This document shows, in pieces, positions 1 through 13,043 of a stretch of DNA of 64,000 nucleotides. Each line of letters starts with the position of its first letter. Positions within the stretch are counted from its first letter, which is position 1. The position numbers and the translations under genes were made by a program. The stretch is from Chrysaora quinquecirrha (Eukaryota > Cnidaria > Scyphozoa > Semaeostomeae > Pelagiidae): NCBI GenBank assembly GCA_014526335.1, contig JACTAT010000344.1, forward strand, positions 94,101-158,100, read 5' to 3'. The notes under the pieces were generated by a model, which saw only the letters and a list, made by a program, of their open reading frames with translations, searched no databases and was not told the origin of the DNA.

Positions 1-611
1 TTTTCTTTGTACCAGAGATGATGCCCAGATGATGTAGTCCCGAGAGGAAGTCCTTCTGAGAATACAGTACATAGGGGTTTGGGTGTGTCCCAGCAAAAAT
101 CTATAAAAAAATCCCATTTAGCCGAAAAAGTCCTGAAAAATCACTATTGCCCGTGTCTGGTGAATCGCACTGTTATCTCCGTGTTTTTGCTTCGGTTCAA
201 CTGATGAGGTCAGAAAATAAAAGTTGCTTTCTTGTAGCAAGCAAACCCTTTGGGCAAATATTTGTTTTAAGCAAAAATTTCTCAAGCAATCTCAATGCTT
301 TGAAATTTTAAAAAAACTAGTTTTTTTAAATTAATTTTTATTCTCTTTTATTTTTTACACCTTCTTTCTCGGTGAACAGATTATTTGAGAGCGACGCAGT
401 GATGCGATCTGCATTCTCGATTCTGATTGGCTCTCGATTCAATCGCGCGCTATTTTGTCAGCGACCAAGATAGAAACTTGGCGGGAAATGCTAAAAAATT
501 TCCTAAATTCCCCGAAAAGTTTTTTGTTTTCAACACTGATTTTTCCGTCTCAAATGTTTTCAGACTAGGCCTAATAATGGAAATAGCAATGCTTTGCCCA
601 ACAAGAGAAGA
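1..611 (+). promoter_or_regulatory. Upstream region and 5' leader of the BACE-like protease gene
   Basis: No gene is recognised here. The stretch 380-470 is locally CpG-richer than its surroundings and holds an inverted CCAAT box (ATTGG near 426-430), which fits a promoter. A short upstream reading frame starts at ATG 577 (a second in-frame ATG lies at 589), runs through the proposed protease start at 612 in another frame and stops at 648. It could dampen translation of the main frame. The transcription start cannot be placed from sequence alone. Confidence 0.4.
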
Positions 612-3600
612 ATGGTTTACTTATCTCAATGTTCCAGTAAAAGATTAGCAAAATTTGTTCGATTTGTCGTGTGGGGATTTTTGTTAGGCCTAGTAAACAT
701 TGGCAATGTAGAGAGTGACACTGCAAGTGAACATGGCGATCTGGGGGCAGTATCTTTTCATCTGACACGAAAGACGAAAACTCACATGCATTCGCACAAA
801 CACAATTTATTTTATAACATAACACATGGAATGAATGCAGTTACCAGGAACAAAGATGGATACTCGCTCAGGGTCGGTAAAAAAATTTGAGAAATTTTGG
901 ATTTTTTTTATCAGTAACATTTTGTAAGCTTATTATTAGTACGGCTATCAGAATTTTTGGTAGATTTTTTATTAGATTGGTATGGAGTGGAATGCTTGTT
1001 TTTTATAAGAAATCTAAATTTTAAACTGTAAGATTACATATCTATAGAGCAAGGTTTCTTATAGACTGGTTTCTTATAAAAAATGTGTATAATTAAATGA
1101 GCGAGAAAGTTCCTTTATTATATCAGTGCTTTCTACAGAAGTATACAATTATAATAATTATTCAATATTATTTTTCAGAGTACATCATATGCCTATGTGA
1201 TTGAAATGGATCTTGGTACACCACCACAAAGGGTTAGTTTTAAATGGTAACTATTATGATACCTTATTTTGCATCATTTCATATCATTCAATTTAAGAAT
1301 TATTCATGGAAAGGACATTAAAGTTGTACTTGACTGAGTAGCCCTACGCTAGTAGTAGATTGAAAGCCAGCAACTTTGACTTTTCTTTTGCCAGTGTCCT
1401 AGTGACTAAAAATGCAATCAAAGTCAATTTTGCTTTGTTATATATATGACTCTAATCTTGCAAGTTATATGTGTTCTAAGAGTGGTCATTTGAGTCATGC
1501 TGCAGGTTGTGCCAATTTGCAGTTGTTTCAGTGAAAAAATTTGCATTTCAATTTTTTAAAAATATATGTCATTATTGTCTCAATTATTGGGGGCAGCCCT
1601 TTCCCCTAATCCACTCAGTGCCTGCTACTAGTGTATATGTGTAACCCTTCTCCAGCATTACTGAGTGAAAAGTGCATCAACCTTGGGTGTCATATTTTGG
1701 GGTAAAGGGAGGTATATTTCAGACACTTGATAATTGAAAATACAGTGAATGTGAAATTTTTTTGTGAATTTTGATTTTACTGTTTCTTGCTCTGATGATC
1801 ATTTTATTTATTTTTAGCTGGAATTTCTTGTTGATACTGGCTCTGCTAACATGGCCATAGCTGGTATGTAGTTTAAGCATATAACAATGCTTTAATTATG
1901 CATGGAAATCTTATTTGAAATATCTATAAGATGCAGTAAATATGCAACAATTTAGAGGATGTTTAAGATTGGGAATTTGAGCCAGAAAATTTTTTTCCTG
2001 CGAAAGGACTCCAATCTCGTACCTGCCAGCATCAACATCAACAAAATCCAGAGAACCAAATTACGATACACCACAGCACAAATGTCTAAATTTTTACCAG
2101 CTGGTCAGCATTGCATAGATAGCAGGACTCAGGATTATCAGTACTGAGCTTTTGGGTCCTTGGTCCGTTTCCACATTCCTAAGTTTTGTTCCTGGGCCAT
2201 GGTCCAGCAACTTGATCCTTTGATCTGGGTCTTATATTAACATGACAATTTTCCCCATAATGAAAATAGTCAGTTAATGTTTTTTTCTGTTTTTCTAGGG
2301 CCACAATGTAAAGATCAACACAGTAATAAATGTCATATTGATAATTTCTACTATCCTGGAAAATCAACAACTGCTGTTTCACTCAATAAACCAGTAAGTT
2401 TGTTATGTATGTTACTGCCAGCATGTGCCAGTATGTTACTTTTATGATCCAAATCATTCTTTGGATTCGTTAAGCAGACCAAAAACATTAATTTTTTCCT
2501 TACTTTTGAATATTGATACTGTAAATCCTTGAATTGGCCCCCCTCAAATAAGCCCTCCCCTTGAATTAGCCCCCAATGAGATATTGTTAATAAGCCCCTT
2601 TGAATAAACCCCCAAACCCATTACATGTTGGTGTTAGCCTTTTGAGTCCATATTGGTATTTTATTGAGCTATGACAGAAAAATTCATTGTCTAAGTCAAT
2701 GATAAATCACACTTTTGTGAACAATTTTATAAGGCCCCCCTCATTTAAGCCTCCACCTAGAACAAGCACCCCCTCCAAAATAATGAAAAATAATTGCCCC
2801 AGGTGGGCTAATTCAAGGATTTACAGCACCTGAAAACCTAAGCTGGAGCTATGAACAAAGATCATGAAGATTATCTGTTGGCAAATATCATGAAGATTAT
2901 CTGTTGTCCAAAAATATCTGAACAGTCTGAGTCCCACATAGCTTCAAAACGGTGACAAAAACCAGAAGCATTTTCAAATGTGCCTTAAAGGTTTTACATC
3001 TAACATTTTTTCAGAGTTGGAAATGTTCTATTTTTAGGTAGAAACGGAGTATGGTAAAGGTGCTTGGTCTGGTGCTGTGTATAGAGATGTTATTTCATTT
3101 CCTGGAGGTAAATCAATTGACAAACATCGATTTTTATTACGGGATTCACTTCATGGAATCTGTTCCAATCCCATTCACTTGGATATGGATTTGTGTCACA
3201 TGGAAAGCGTTTCACATCAAGCAGCCTTCATTCTTGTAGAAAGCAAAAAATATGTTACTAGACCCACCCCAAGTCTATTTCTCAATATCCATCTCCTAAG
3301 GTCCACCATTAACAGTGAAAGTACAAAGGATAGCGAGAGAGACATATTCTCCCTCGCTCCTTTCATGAAATAATAGACCTTTGGAAAAGGATTTTTAGAA
3401 GCAGACTTTGGGCAAGTCTTATACAATACCCCCTCCTGTTGTGAGAATACACAAGTGACAAGCAAGTCTGATTTTAAATCTTTTGAGTTCGATTCCCACC
3501 AACTTAAACCTGCCATGAAGAGTAAAGAGAGTTCGCCAGCTCTGTGTAATTCCAGGCTAATGCAAAAGAAATCACGGGACTTGGTCACCTCAAGGCAAGT

Positions 3601-6600
3601 GACTTGTGTCGCACTGCTTGGGTTAAGCTTTTGACACTGTGTTAGCCTCATTCTTTGGGAGCATCCAACACTAAATGTACCCTTTCTGCACGATTATTCT
3701 GCTTTGAAATTGGCTTGGGAGATCTTTAATTTAAACACCGTTCTCGCAACTCAACCGCAAACAAATTGTTAGTTAGGGTACAGTTATATGTCTATGCTTA
3801 TTTTCTTGCATTTTAGGTCCTACAACCATTGCAGAATTCGCCGTGATCGATCAAGAAAAAGATTTTTTTCTAAGTAAGTTGCCTTTGGATTGCCTTCCAA
3901 TGCATTGTCCGATGCAGCAATACCTTGAATTGCCTTTCAAGGTCTCACTGTATCCAAATTTTGCATTGTTGTTCCAATGCCATCTATACAATATCAAATT
4001 ACAGTCCTATTCAATTCGCATGAGATTAGATTTCTCACCGGATAGGCTTTCTCTTCGCCTGGTGGGAGCTTGGTACGTAAACTAGGGTAAACACGGACCG
4101 AAATTACCTTGCTGTAAGAAAGTATGAGAGAATAGACGTAGCATATCAGATTGCCTTTGAGCTAAGTGGGAACCCTCATTCCATAACCTATGCCGAAGAT
4201 TCGAATGCAATATTCACGCGAAGTCTTACTATGCAAATCAGGGAATGCCGATGCTAATCGTCCTGTTGCTATCATATGCACTAGGCTTCACTAATTCGGT
4301 ATCGTTGGGTCAAGTGCGATTAGGCTGGGTCTCTGTCTCCGAAGCAAAATAAATCCAAAACTGACAGTGTCCCCAATTAGTAGGAATGCTAAATGTCGCG
4401 ATTATTATTATTATTATTATTATTAAAAGGCTGATTACTTTCTATACTTGCTTTTTCATTTTTTGTTTGATTCTAGAAAACTCAGTTAATGAAGGAATTC
4501 TTGGACTGGCTTACAGATCACTTTCAGCTGACAATGTCAAGGTATTCAGAAAACTTTTTTTCATTTTTTCAGAAGCTAGTAGCATGCTACATTTAATAAG
4601 ACCATCAATAATTTTAGGACTGATTTCATGACCACTAACCTTTTTTGTCAATTTTCAAGCCTCTTTATGATCAACTGGTGGCAGATAAGAAGGTACCCAA
4701 TGTCTTTTCAATGGCTCTCTGTAATGGAAATGTAAGTAGATCCTAATTAATTGTCATTGTTCTATTCCTTACATTTTTGTGGAAAGTGCATTGCTCTTCC
4801 TCTGATCATACAATCCGGTTTCCGGTTCGATTCCTATATATTCTGATGATACCACTTGTTGGAAAATCTGTCATTAATGTTTGCTATATATGACAAATAT
4901 ATATATGACACTTAAGAAGGCTAATCAGGTAGTTTGGTCGTGAGTTCGAATCTCTTCGGGACCACTCTCCATAAGCTTATGACCAACTCAGCTCCATCCC
5001 TCCGAGGTCGGTAAATCCATACGCAAGGTATTCGTTGTAGAAAACCAGTCTGAGGGTACAATCTGTAGTTCCATATCAGCTATATAGCTGCCAGAGCCCC
5101 CGATCTTCGTTAACAAATAAAGATGGCTGGCTTGCTCAACTTGGTTGAAACACATAATCAAACGAGACGAGAACCTTGGCCTATCGGATCATTGAGCGGA
5201 CGTTGTTGGCTCGTTGATCTTACAGTTGAAGTTCGAATCTATTGTGGTATGGTATGGCACTTGTGGATAAATCTAATTGAGAAGACAAAACTTTACTTAG
5301 CTACTGTCTTGATCTATCACTCCTCCCGTATCTTCTCGGATTTCTTTATATTCTTTTTACCTACATTCTTAATACTGAATGTTATTAAATGTATTCATTG
5401 GTAGGGGAAACTATGGCTTGATGAACCTGATAAAGGATCGTATCTACAACCAATTCATTGGACGAGAGTGATTCACCAAGCATGGTATACTGTGAGAATG
5501 ACCGGTATTGTAAGTAGTTATTGTTTATACTTTGACTTTGAAACGTTGATATTCTGGGAGCTATCTATTATGAAATGCACTGTCCAAATTATTAACTGTC
5601 CTGAATCAAATTATTCTGCTCTTTAAAGTCTGCTGAAGGTTTTTGTGAAAAATTTGGCATTAGTTATTCAATCACGTCTCCTTTTTTAGTGTTTTAGACC
5701 CCATATATCACAGAGAATAAGGTACGGATCCAAAAGATCGATTTCATTGTGTTTACACGAAAACTAATCAGGAACGGATAAAAAATGACCCGCCTCCTAG
5801 CGTACCCCAAAAGATAAGATCCCGTTCCCCGAAAATTAACAGACCCTTGCATCCCCTTGTATATCGGAGTCTTAGACTTAAGTAAACGGGGTCTTAGACT
5901 TGAGCCTTGACTCTAAAAAAATTTGGTGTTAAGGAAATTTTGCCTGACATTCGATGCAACGTCAGAAATCAGATCCCCTGTCTTTTATTCGTTGTATCTT
6001 TGTTGCAAGGTGGTTTTGAACCTAGGCAGGAATATCAAATCGAATGGACAAAGTCTGACATACTCTGATACTTATCTCTTAACATCGTGAAGAATATACT
6101 TAATATCTTCTTATATCCCATCAATCTTCAGCCATGACCGGATGTTGCACCTGTTATATTTCCAATAGCCTCATTTGTTGACCAAGTTGACACAACCCTC
6201 TTCCTACTGCTAGCGACGGACTGATCTGATTATTGCATAGGCTATTAAGTAGCTTTGTATTGTTGTTTATAGGATGTAGCTGGTCACAGCCTGGGACTCT
6301 CACCATACAGCTATCCTCCTGCTATAGTCGACAGTGGTAAGTATTGGAAGGTTTCTTCTGTTGGTTTGCAATTGAAACTTCTACAGACACCTTTGCCATT
6401 CTCCTCTTTAATTATGCTGATATAATTTGATTCAATTACCTATTTATTACCTTCAATGTTGAGGAGCGTAGAATTGCGTTATAAATGAATAAATTGTATT
6501 TTATTCTTCACTTAAACTGCTTGGCTTCCATTTCAGGAACAACAGATATTTTACTTGAACCAGAAATATACATAGCTGTCATAGCAATGTTGAAAAAGGT

Positions 6601-9600
6601 AGGGTTTTTCAAATAATTCGAATAGCTATCAATTATTCTTGTTCTTTGCGCAAAGCCCAACTTACCTATGCCATAACTGTCTCCCTGCTGCTTTGTACGA
6701 AACAGCTCAAACGAGGGTATATGATCATCGCCGCTTGGAGCACTTGATCCAAACAAGCACCGGGGAGTACCATGAATAAGCCTGGATGCAAAATGTCAGA
6801 TTGCCTGGAACCAATATCTGGAAGCAAAATGCCAGAAACCATACAATAAAGTGAGCAATGTTCAACTTGAACACCATTGCAGAGGAATTTTGTTTGCAAC
6901 ATAAAGCCTGCTCAAGAGCAAGGTCGCTGAAATCGATCAGCGGCACACAACCCTATGTGAAATAATGGAAGTACCCTCCGCCGGGCCCTGCCGGCTTATC
7001 TTCAGATCAGCGACAGGAGCCACACCCTTTTCTATCTACTTCTAGTGTCGAGATAATCTCTCTCTGAGACTGTTGTCCAATTATTCAAATACTGAACTTC
7101 CTTGTTGTGCTACCTTCAAACTTCAAGCAATATTTATTGTTGTACTTTCAGCATGGTCCTCCTGTAGACCAACGCTTTTGGAACAACTATTGTGTTGAAA
7201 CTGATCCATTCAAATGGCCATATCTTACAATTTATCTCAAAGATGTCAGTAAGTGTCATACTTTATACCTAAATCCTTAAATTCAACAATGAAGTTTCAG
7301 TTTAACATACACAATGTTGACAGTTCGATATTGTATCCCACTCGAAGATGCTAATGAAAACGGTATGAAGCAAAGACAAAGATGCCAACTAATTCACTAT
7401 TGAAAGAAAACAGTAACTCTAAGTAATCACCTGAATGCATATCTTATACAGAATACCTCTACAGAGAATACAATAATATCTGTATAAGACAAGCATTTAC
7501 CAGACAGCGTAAGAATTTCAGTCCGACGATGCAAGAAGTATCAACAATATACAAAGTGCTCATGTCTGTGTTGCTTAAACCGTTTTTTTTTTATTCTTTT
7601 AGAAGGTGGATCCTTTGCATTGACCATTCTTGGAAGACATTATGTCAGAAAACAAGAGTGAGTAACACGTTTCATCTTATTTCAGTGTGTGCACGTGATT
7701 TCTGAGACATCTACGAGGGTTGCGACGAGGTTCCACAGAGCTGCAGCAGCCTATTTGGCTTATAGGGCTCAATAATTAGCAAAGTTAATTGCTGTTTGCT
7801 GTTCTATTCGTTCCTATTGTTTTAAGAAAACCTCCCAAAAACTTTCTTCTTCCATCACCGCTGTCCCAATATGAGAGCGCCTGGTGCATTTAATTATGGA
7901 GCTATCGAACAAAGACCTCTTCAATTTGGGGTTAAATGTCTCTTCTCTATAACGCGTTATTCAGACGCATTATATTTGCTATTTATACCAATCAGCAGGC
8001 TTTGAATTCTAACAATTTTACAGCTTTATGGTTGGAAGGTTTCGTTTTGTAGAGACTCTAAATGTTAAGATCTGTTTTGGCGGGGTGCTCCTTCTCTGGC
8101 TGTTTAGCCCTCCTCCGCAAACTAATGAAAGACCAGGAAGTCTCCAGAGACTTCTCGACTTTATCCTGTTTAGAATAAACGAAGTTAATTTTTTAAGCTT
8201 GTCAGTAAAGAAGATGGGAAAGTTTTATGGTCAAAGAAGAATTAATGTCTTAGTTTAATAGAGTGCTTGAAGTAAAATGCTCTTTACTTTTTTATTTGTA
8301 CGGAGCTTCAAAATTGTGGTAAACAGCCGAATATCGTAGGGCATACTTGTACAGGTTTTTTAATCTTACAGTATTCAGAGTGTACAATTCAAAAACAGAC
8401 CGAAAAAATTGACTATAAGGCTGTAATTAAACCCAGATTAGGGTTGATGCGGATTCTTTCCTGGGTATAAACACTGCCTTAATCAAATGTTTCGGTCTGT
8501 TTTTTGAAGTTTATACTCTGAGCAGTGTCAGACCAAAAAACCTGCAGGTATACCCCCTGGGTATACCCTGTGGTGTCTCTCCTGTTCATCGCATATTTAG
8601 AATGGTCTTTACATCTAAATGTATGTTCCATCTGTCATTTTCAGCCAATTCTACTGTTTGAGTATTGGTGCAAAACAGTTTGGTGCTGTCCTTGGAGAAG
8701 TTGTAATGGAAGGGAATGTTGTGATTTTTGACAGAGGAAATCGCAGGGTTGGTTTTGCTGCTAGTAATCAAACTGATCCTGAAACTGGAAGACCGTGTGG
8801 TGAGTGTTTAGAAAGTAAAACCAAAATTAACTTTATGGACTTGAAGTGACGGAGCGTTAGTAAGTGCTCTTCTGTGATAAGGAGACATGCCACCAATGCA
8901 ATTAAACCCCGCCATCAGGCCGAGAATGCACTCCTGTTGCAATGGGTGCTCCCTTCGCTCGAGCCTTAGCCCACCAACTCTGTCAACCTTGCCACTTTCC
9001 TTCTTGAAAATATGGGTCAGCTCCCGCAATAAAGATAGGTGTCAGTGATAGCCTGCAGTCGTTTGTACTGAATGCAAAATCGAAGAACTGTTCTATGTAT
9101 GCATGGTCCATATTATGCAAGAGACACCTACAATAAGAAAAACATTTGAGTTACTACTCAGAGTTTCACGCTTGATACAACCTTCAGTTCAGTTGCCTGA
9201 AGGTTTTCTTTTCCGTAAGTATCGAGCACTGTCACACCGATGAAGATAAAAATTGCTTTTAACTGTACTCTAGAAGAATAAAGGTGTTCCTTGTCAGGTA
9301 CTATTATTTTTTATTCGTGGCTGGCACTATTATGTCAGGTAAATTTTAATCCTTTTCTCTTTTACAGGCAATCCAATAACAGTAAACACTACAGTTGCAG
9401 GTAACTAATCTAAATCTATAAATTGGCTTTATTTTATCTTCATTGATATTTGTAACATACAGTAGATTTTCGTCCGATTTTTCTGCCTTCTCTTTTCTAC
9501 CCCATTTTCATGCTTTCGATTGGTGTCTTAGGACTCTGGTTGTCTGCATAGTGTGCTTGTCTGCGGGAGAAGACTTCGTTTCTTCGCCAAGACCCCAGAA

Positions 9601-11936
9601 GCCAAGGGTATTTTGGCATTAGGTTGGCGTACTGACTGCCCATTCTGAAGTCCCTATGATGCGACAAACATCACCAGATCACAGTTGATAGACAATGGTG
9701 GCTACACAGTGCTAAGGAACTTTGTTTGCATTGTCAACCGCTATTACGTCCCCCTTGATTTTGCTTTTCCTTAGCATAAATATTAATATCTCTTTGCTTT
9801 ATTCGTTGTGCATATGTCACAGTAGATGATAATTAAACATTTTTTCTAGGTCGACTATATGATTTTTGCCACGCACCTTTCATTCCAAAAGTTTCTTGTT
9901 ACAAAGATTGCAGCTCTTGTATAAAACATGGAGGAGCATGGTGCTCACATGGTAGAATTATAATATGGATTAATGGTGTAAAGTAAGTAAAGTAACAGAT
10001 AAAAAAGAAGTAAATTAATGTTTTCATCCTTGTTTTAACGAAACATGGACTTTCTTGAAATATCTGGCCCTTAGAGTTTGCCAATATCAAAAGTTCAAAC
10101 ACTGTTCAAGCCTTTCTCTTTACCCAAATATAATTTTTTTCCGAACGAACGCTGGAGAACCTCTATGGGCTACTTTGGTGGACTACTGGGCTGGATTTTT
10201 AACTTGATGTCGGTTTTTCGCTTCACATATTGATGTCTGCTAAAGTTGCGCACAATACGCGCCAGAGTAAAAAACCCACCACATCAAGCAAAATAACCCA
10301 CCACAGTAGTGCGTATCCACAACAGTTATCCGCAGATGCTTCATTGCATGAAAAAGTACTAATATGCTTGCAAATTCCCGTCTGATGTTCATAAAAATAG
10401 AACTTAAAATAACTGTGCGATGCAAAGTAGTAATAAAAGGTTAGACATAGCTTTTCCTTTGCTTATTTAAACTTCGTAAATGTTTTTCAAAGTTTTTGAA
10501 TTTCATTACAGGTCCGCTTTAGATGGCTCCCAAGGTTATTGCTGGATTGGTGAGCATTTTTAGCATTACCTTTTTTAAATGCACTGCATTATTGCTGATA
10601 ACCTGAAGCTAAGCTATGTACTGTTAAAAGAAGCACTATAGAAACCCTGAAACTTTACGCAACCCACAACCCAAGCCCAACCTTTCTTCTTAACGTATAA
10701 CAATATCTAGAGAACATATTTTTTGTAAGAATACAGTTTTAAGGTCTATCATATGATTTTTTACCATCTCATAAGTCACAAAAGTTTCGTGCAATTAAAT
10801 TGCGGATAGCCTAAGAAAGGCAGATTGCAGATTCGTAGACAACAATGACTCTATTTCAAAATATTTTCCTTTCAATGAATAGGCTCCCTCACTTTAACGG
10901 GAAAGCAGGCTTAATGTCTGAGAAATTTTAATTTGAAGTGAACAATGAAAGTAAAATCATATCCTTTCAATTTTAGGAGGGGTGTTCAGTTTTGATATAC
11001 CAAGATTTCAAACATATCTTCAAGGCCACGGCAGTGTTGAGTTTGAACTGGAGTGTTTCTCTATTATGCCAATGTATCGGCAGTGTATCTGTGAGTATAT
11101 ACATCTTGCTTTTATTAAACCTTTGATTCATTACAAAACAGTTCATGACCCCGAATTCATTTACCGTCCTTGAAACGAGGGGCAACCTACTTAGTTGAAC
11201 TCCACAGACCTCAGAAGAAGAACGGAATAGTTTACGACGAAACAGGGCCCCTGGAGTGGGGCCAAATGCCCGAAATCCAGAAATGTGAACCTATAGTGAT
11301 ATTGCGTTTTAAACCAGATCCAATTCCCAAAACCCCTATTAGCGAAAAATCAATCCACATCTGGGTTTTTGTAACCTCCTGATAAAGCTACTGTGGCGTC
11401 GTGGCCTAATCCAGCTGACTCGTGGTGTCAGAAGCTCAGCGAGGTCCATGTTCGAGCCCCAGCTACGGTAGCGTCAGCGAAAGGATAGAGGTCTCGGTTA
11501 GTTAACCTACTAGTGAGATTTTAGACATAGGCGCGGGAACCAGGTTAACTATTTCTGTCCCTTCACCTTCACCCGCGGGATTTCGGTCTGTTTCTGACGT
11601 TCATATATTGTGAGGAGTGCTTCAAGAAGCTTCAAGCTTCAAGCAGGTTCCAAAATGATTCCGCTTTTAATCGCATTTTCGAATTTTATACTGTCAGAAG
11701 CTAATGAAATTAACCTTTCCATTTCAGTGCGTGGAGAATGGTTATTTGCCATAATTATTCTGATATTATTTGGATCAAGTATCTTCTGCATGTGTCTGTG
11801 TTGCAGACGTGTATACGAAGCAGACACTCGAGAACCATATCCAACTTATTATGATGGACAAAGAGAGTTATACCCTTTATACGATCCAAGACGATTGCCA
11901 AGTGAACACGAAAGAAGACTTCAGCCATTTAGGTAA
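612..11936 (+). CDS. BACE-like membrane-anchored aspartic protease with PSI-like module (19 exons)
   Basis: Exons: 612-872, 1179-1232, 1818-1863, 2299-2393, 3038-3107, 3817-3873, 4477-4541, 4660-4731, 5405-5509, 6273-6336, 6537-6598, 7152-7248, 7603-7657, 8645-8799, 9368-9400, 9850-9982, 10512-10549, 10977-11090, 11728-11936. All junctions are GT-AG and keep phase, giving about 594 residues. ATG 612 has A at -3 and G at +4. A hydrophobic N-terminal signal (residues 14-30) and a His-rich pro-region lead into an A1-family aspartic protease domain. The catalytic motifs are DTGSAN (Asp111) and DSGTT (Asp295, codon run split by an intron), with flap Tyr157 before GAWSG. GILGLAY and FDRGNRRVGFA match the beta-secretase branch. 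After the protease, residues 436-487 hold a Cys-rich PSI/plexin-like motif (CYKDC, SSC, WC), then comes a membrane helix (529-549), a CMCLCC juxtamembrane cluster and a 40-residue Tyr/Arg-rich tail. The likely role is ectodomain processing at membranes; the substrate is unknown. The family is firm, orthology to BACE1/2 is not. Confidence 0.85.
2519..2826. mobile_element. Small inverted-repeat element (MITE-like) in a protease intron
   Basis: The ends form a 17-bp perfect inverted repeat (CTGTAAATCCTTGAATT at the left, its complement at the right). The interior is rich in C-runs and AAGCCCC-like motifs and has no coding potential. The 308-bp size and structure fit a non-autonomous DNA transposon. 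A clear target duplication was not found, so the superfamily is open. Confidence 0.6.
4401..4425. repeat. ATT trinucleotide microsatellite
   Basis: About eight uninterrupted ATT units lie in the intron before exon 7 of the protease gene. It is a simple-sequence repeat with no other visible feature. Confidence 0.9.
4916..5300. repeat. Interspersed repeat, SINE-like family 2
   Basis: This intronic block carries two Pol III box-B-like motifs (GAGTTCGAATC near 4941 and AAGTTCGAATC near 5229). Two parts recur elsewhere in the window. The part around 5077-5137 (CAGCTATATAGCTGCC onward) matches 24299-24360. The part around 5157-5275 matches 38110-38240. The sharing shows it is an interspersed, probably tRNA-related repeat. 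Its exact ends are not resolved. Confidence 0.5.
8375..8521. mobile_element. Short MITE with about 30-bp inverted ends
   Basis: The left end (TCAGAGTGTACAATTC and following AACAGACCGAAA) is mirrored at the right end by the complementary sequence ending in TACTCTGA. The 147-bp element lies in the intron before exon 14 of the protease gene and has no coding capacity. Confidence 0.55.
11388..11580 (+). repeat. tRNA-like SINE, copy A
   Basis: The copy lies in the last intron of the protease gene. It has a box-A-like motif TGGCGTCGTGG (11394-11404) and a box-B-like motif with TTCGAGCCC (about 11449-11460). A non-tRNA tail follows, including a stretch like GGTCTCGGTTAGTTAAC and ending near CCTTCACC. 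The same order of motifs recurs at 12366-12545, 21750-22275 (split) and 25155-25330, so it is a dispersed family that Pol III could transcribe. Confidence 0.7.
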
Positions 11937-13040
11937 TCGTTTAAAAACTTGTTTTAGTAAATTTTGTATATAATTTAGAATGTAGTTGTATTTATCTATT
12001 GATAGCGGGCAGCTGTATATTGCAAAATATTGCATTTGCCTTTAAATTGTATTGCCTTGAAATATAATAACTTTTTTGAAGCACACAGTGATTTAAATGC
12101 TTATTTGAATCATGTTGAAGGCACTCGGGGCTTTGGGTTGCTTGCTGAATAAGGCACCAGCAGCGCCTGTTGCTTCGTGAAATTTTCTGATGAAATATAG
12201 GGATTTACATTGAATCTATCTAAGCTTTACAGCAGTTGCTGTTTCTGTAGATTCTCCTCCCTGACAATTCCGCACTAGCGTGGCCTTGGCTAAGGTTACA
12301 TTAGTATACTGTATTGTACTGACAATTCAGGCCTCTTGCAGAGTCAGGAAGACAGCTGTACCCCTGGAGGTGCTGTGGCGTCGTTGTGTAATCCAGCTGA
12401 ATAGTGGTGTCAGAAGCTCAATGTGGTCAGGGTTCGAGCCCAGCCACGGTAGCGTCACGGCCAGGGTCGAGGTCTCGATTAGTTAAACTACTACTGAGAT
12501 CCTAACGACTGGCGCTAAAACACCATTTCACCTTCACCTGTACCCGTTATTTCGAGTATTCTTCTTAACGTAAAGGGGTTAAGGGATTCTACTTTGGTTC
12601 TTGATTAAAAGGCCTAAACTCTCGGAACAGTTATCTACAGCAAACAAATCCATAAGTTTTTTACTTACTTAGGGCCTGATTATATGAGGTAGCTGACCGG
12701 GGTGGGGCCAAGTAATCGCAATCTGATTTTAATAGGCTTTTCTACTGAATGCTGGCTTAGGGAAAACTCGGCCAATTGGCCAAGCCCGACTCAGCTTTCA
12801 GCTCGCCCCATAAAATAATATAAACTCGTATAAACAACTAAAATAGAATACCCAGATGTGACAAAGCAATATAAAATGAATTCTGTTTAAATAGATTCGA
12901 TGTAAAATGTTAAAATACAATGTTTAATTAGTGTCGTTCATTGTTTCTTTTACATAAATTACACTAACTGAACGTTTGTTGTTACTGGTTTTCATGCCAA
13001 GCGAAGATAAAAGGGATGATTCCACAAGTAAGAGATAAAT
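11937..13040. other. Intergenic region between protease gene and Harbinger element
   Basis: Apart from the SINE at 12366-12545 I see no gene. The protease 3' UTR and poly(A) site should lie in the first 150 bp, but there is no canonical AATAAA; AATATAA-like sequence occurs near 12060. Confidence 0.5.
12366..12545 (+). repeat. tRNA-like SINE, copy B
   Basis: It has a box-A-like TGGCGTCGTTG (12376-12386) and box-B GGTTCGAGCCC (12431-12441). The tail GGTCTCGATTAGTTAAAC, GACTGGCGCTAAA and CACCATTTCACC is shared with the other copies. Of the four copies this one is among the closest to what the family consensus appears to be. Confidence 0.75.
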
Positions 13041-13043
13041 ATA
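13041..13043. repeat. Target site duplication, left (ATA)
   Basis: ATA directly precedes the left end of the Harbinger element and is matched by ATA at 16028-16030. A 3-bp duplication is the norm for PIF/Harbinger insertion. Confidence 0.75.

Noticed and set aside
3420..3560. Another tRNA-like SINE (GAGTTCGATTCCCACC near 3484)
   Set aside because: Only a box-B-like motif is seen; no A box or shared tail with the other copies.
3217..3651. 144-codon minus-strand open frame
   Set aside because: It lies antisense in a protease intron and shows no domain, no codon pattern and no splice-linked neighbour.
5690..5900. MITE with TTTAGACCCC and its complement as ends
   Set aside because: The match is short with mismatches and no target duplication was found.
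11394..11460. A genuine tRNA gene
   Set aside because: The A and B boxes are present but no complete cloverleaf with paired acceptor stem can be drawn, and the same sequence with a tail occurs four times.
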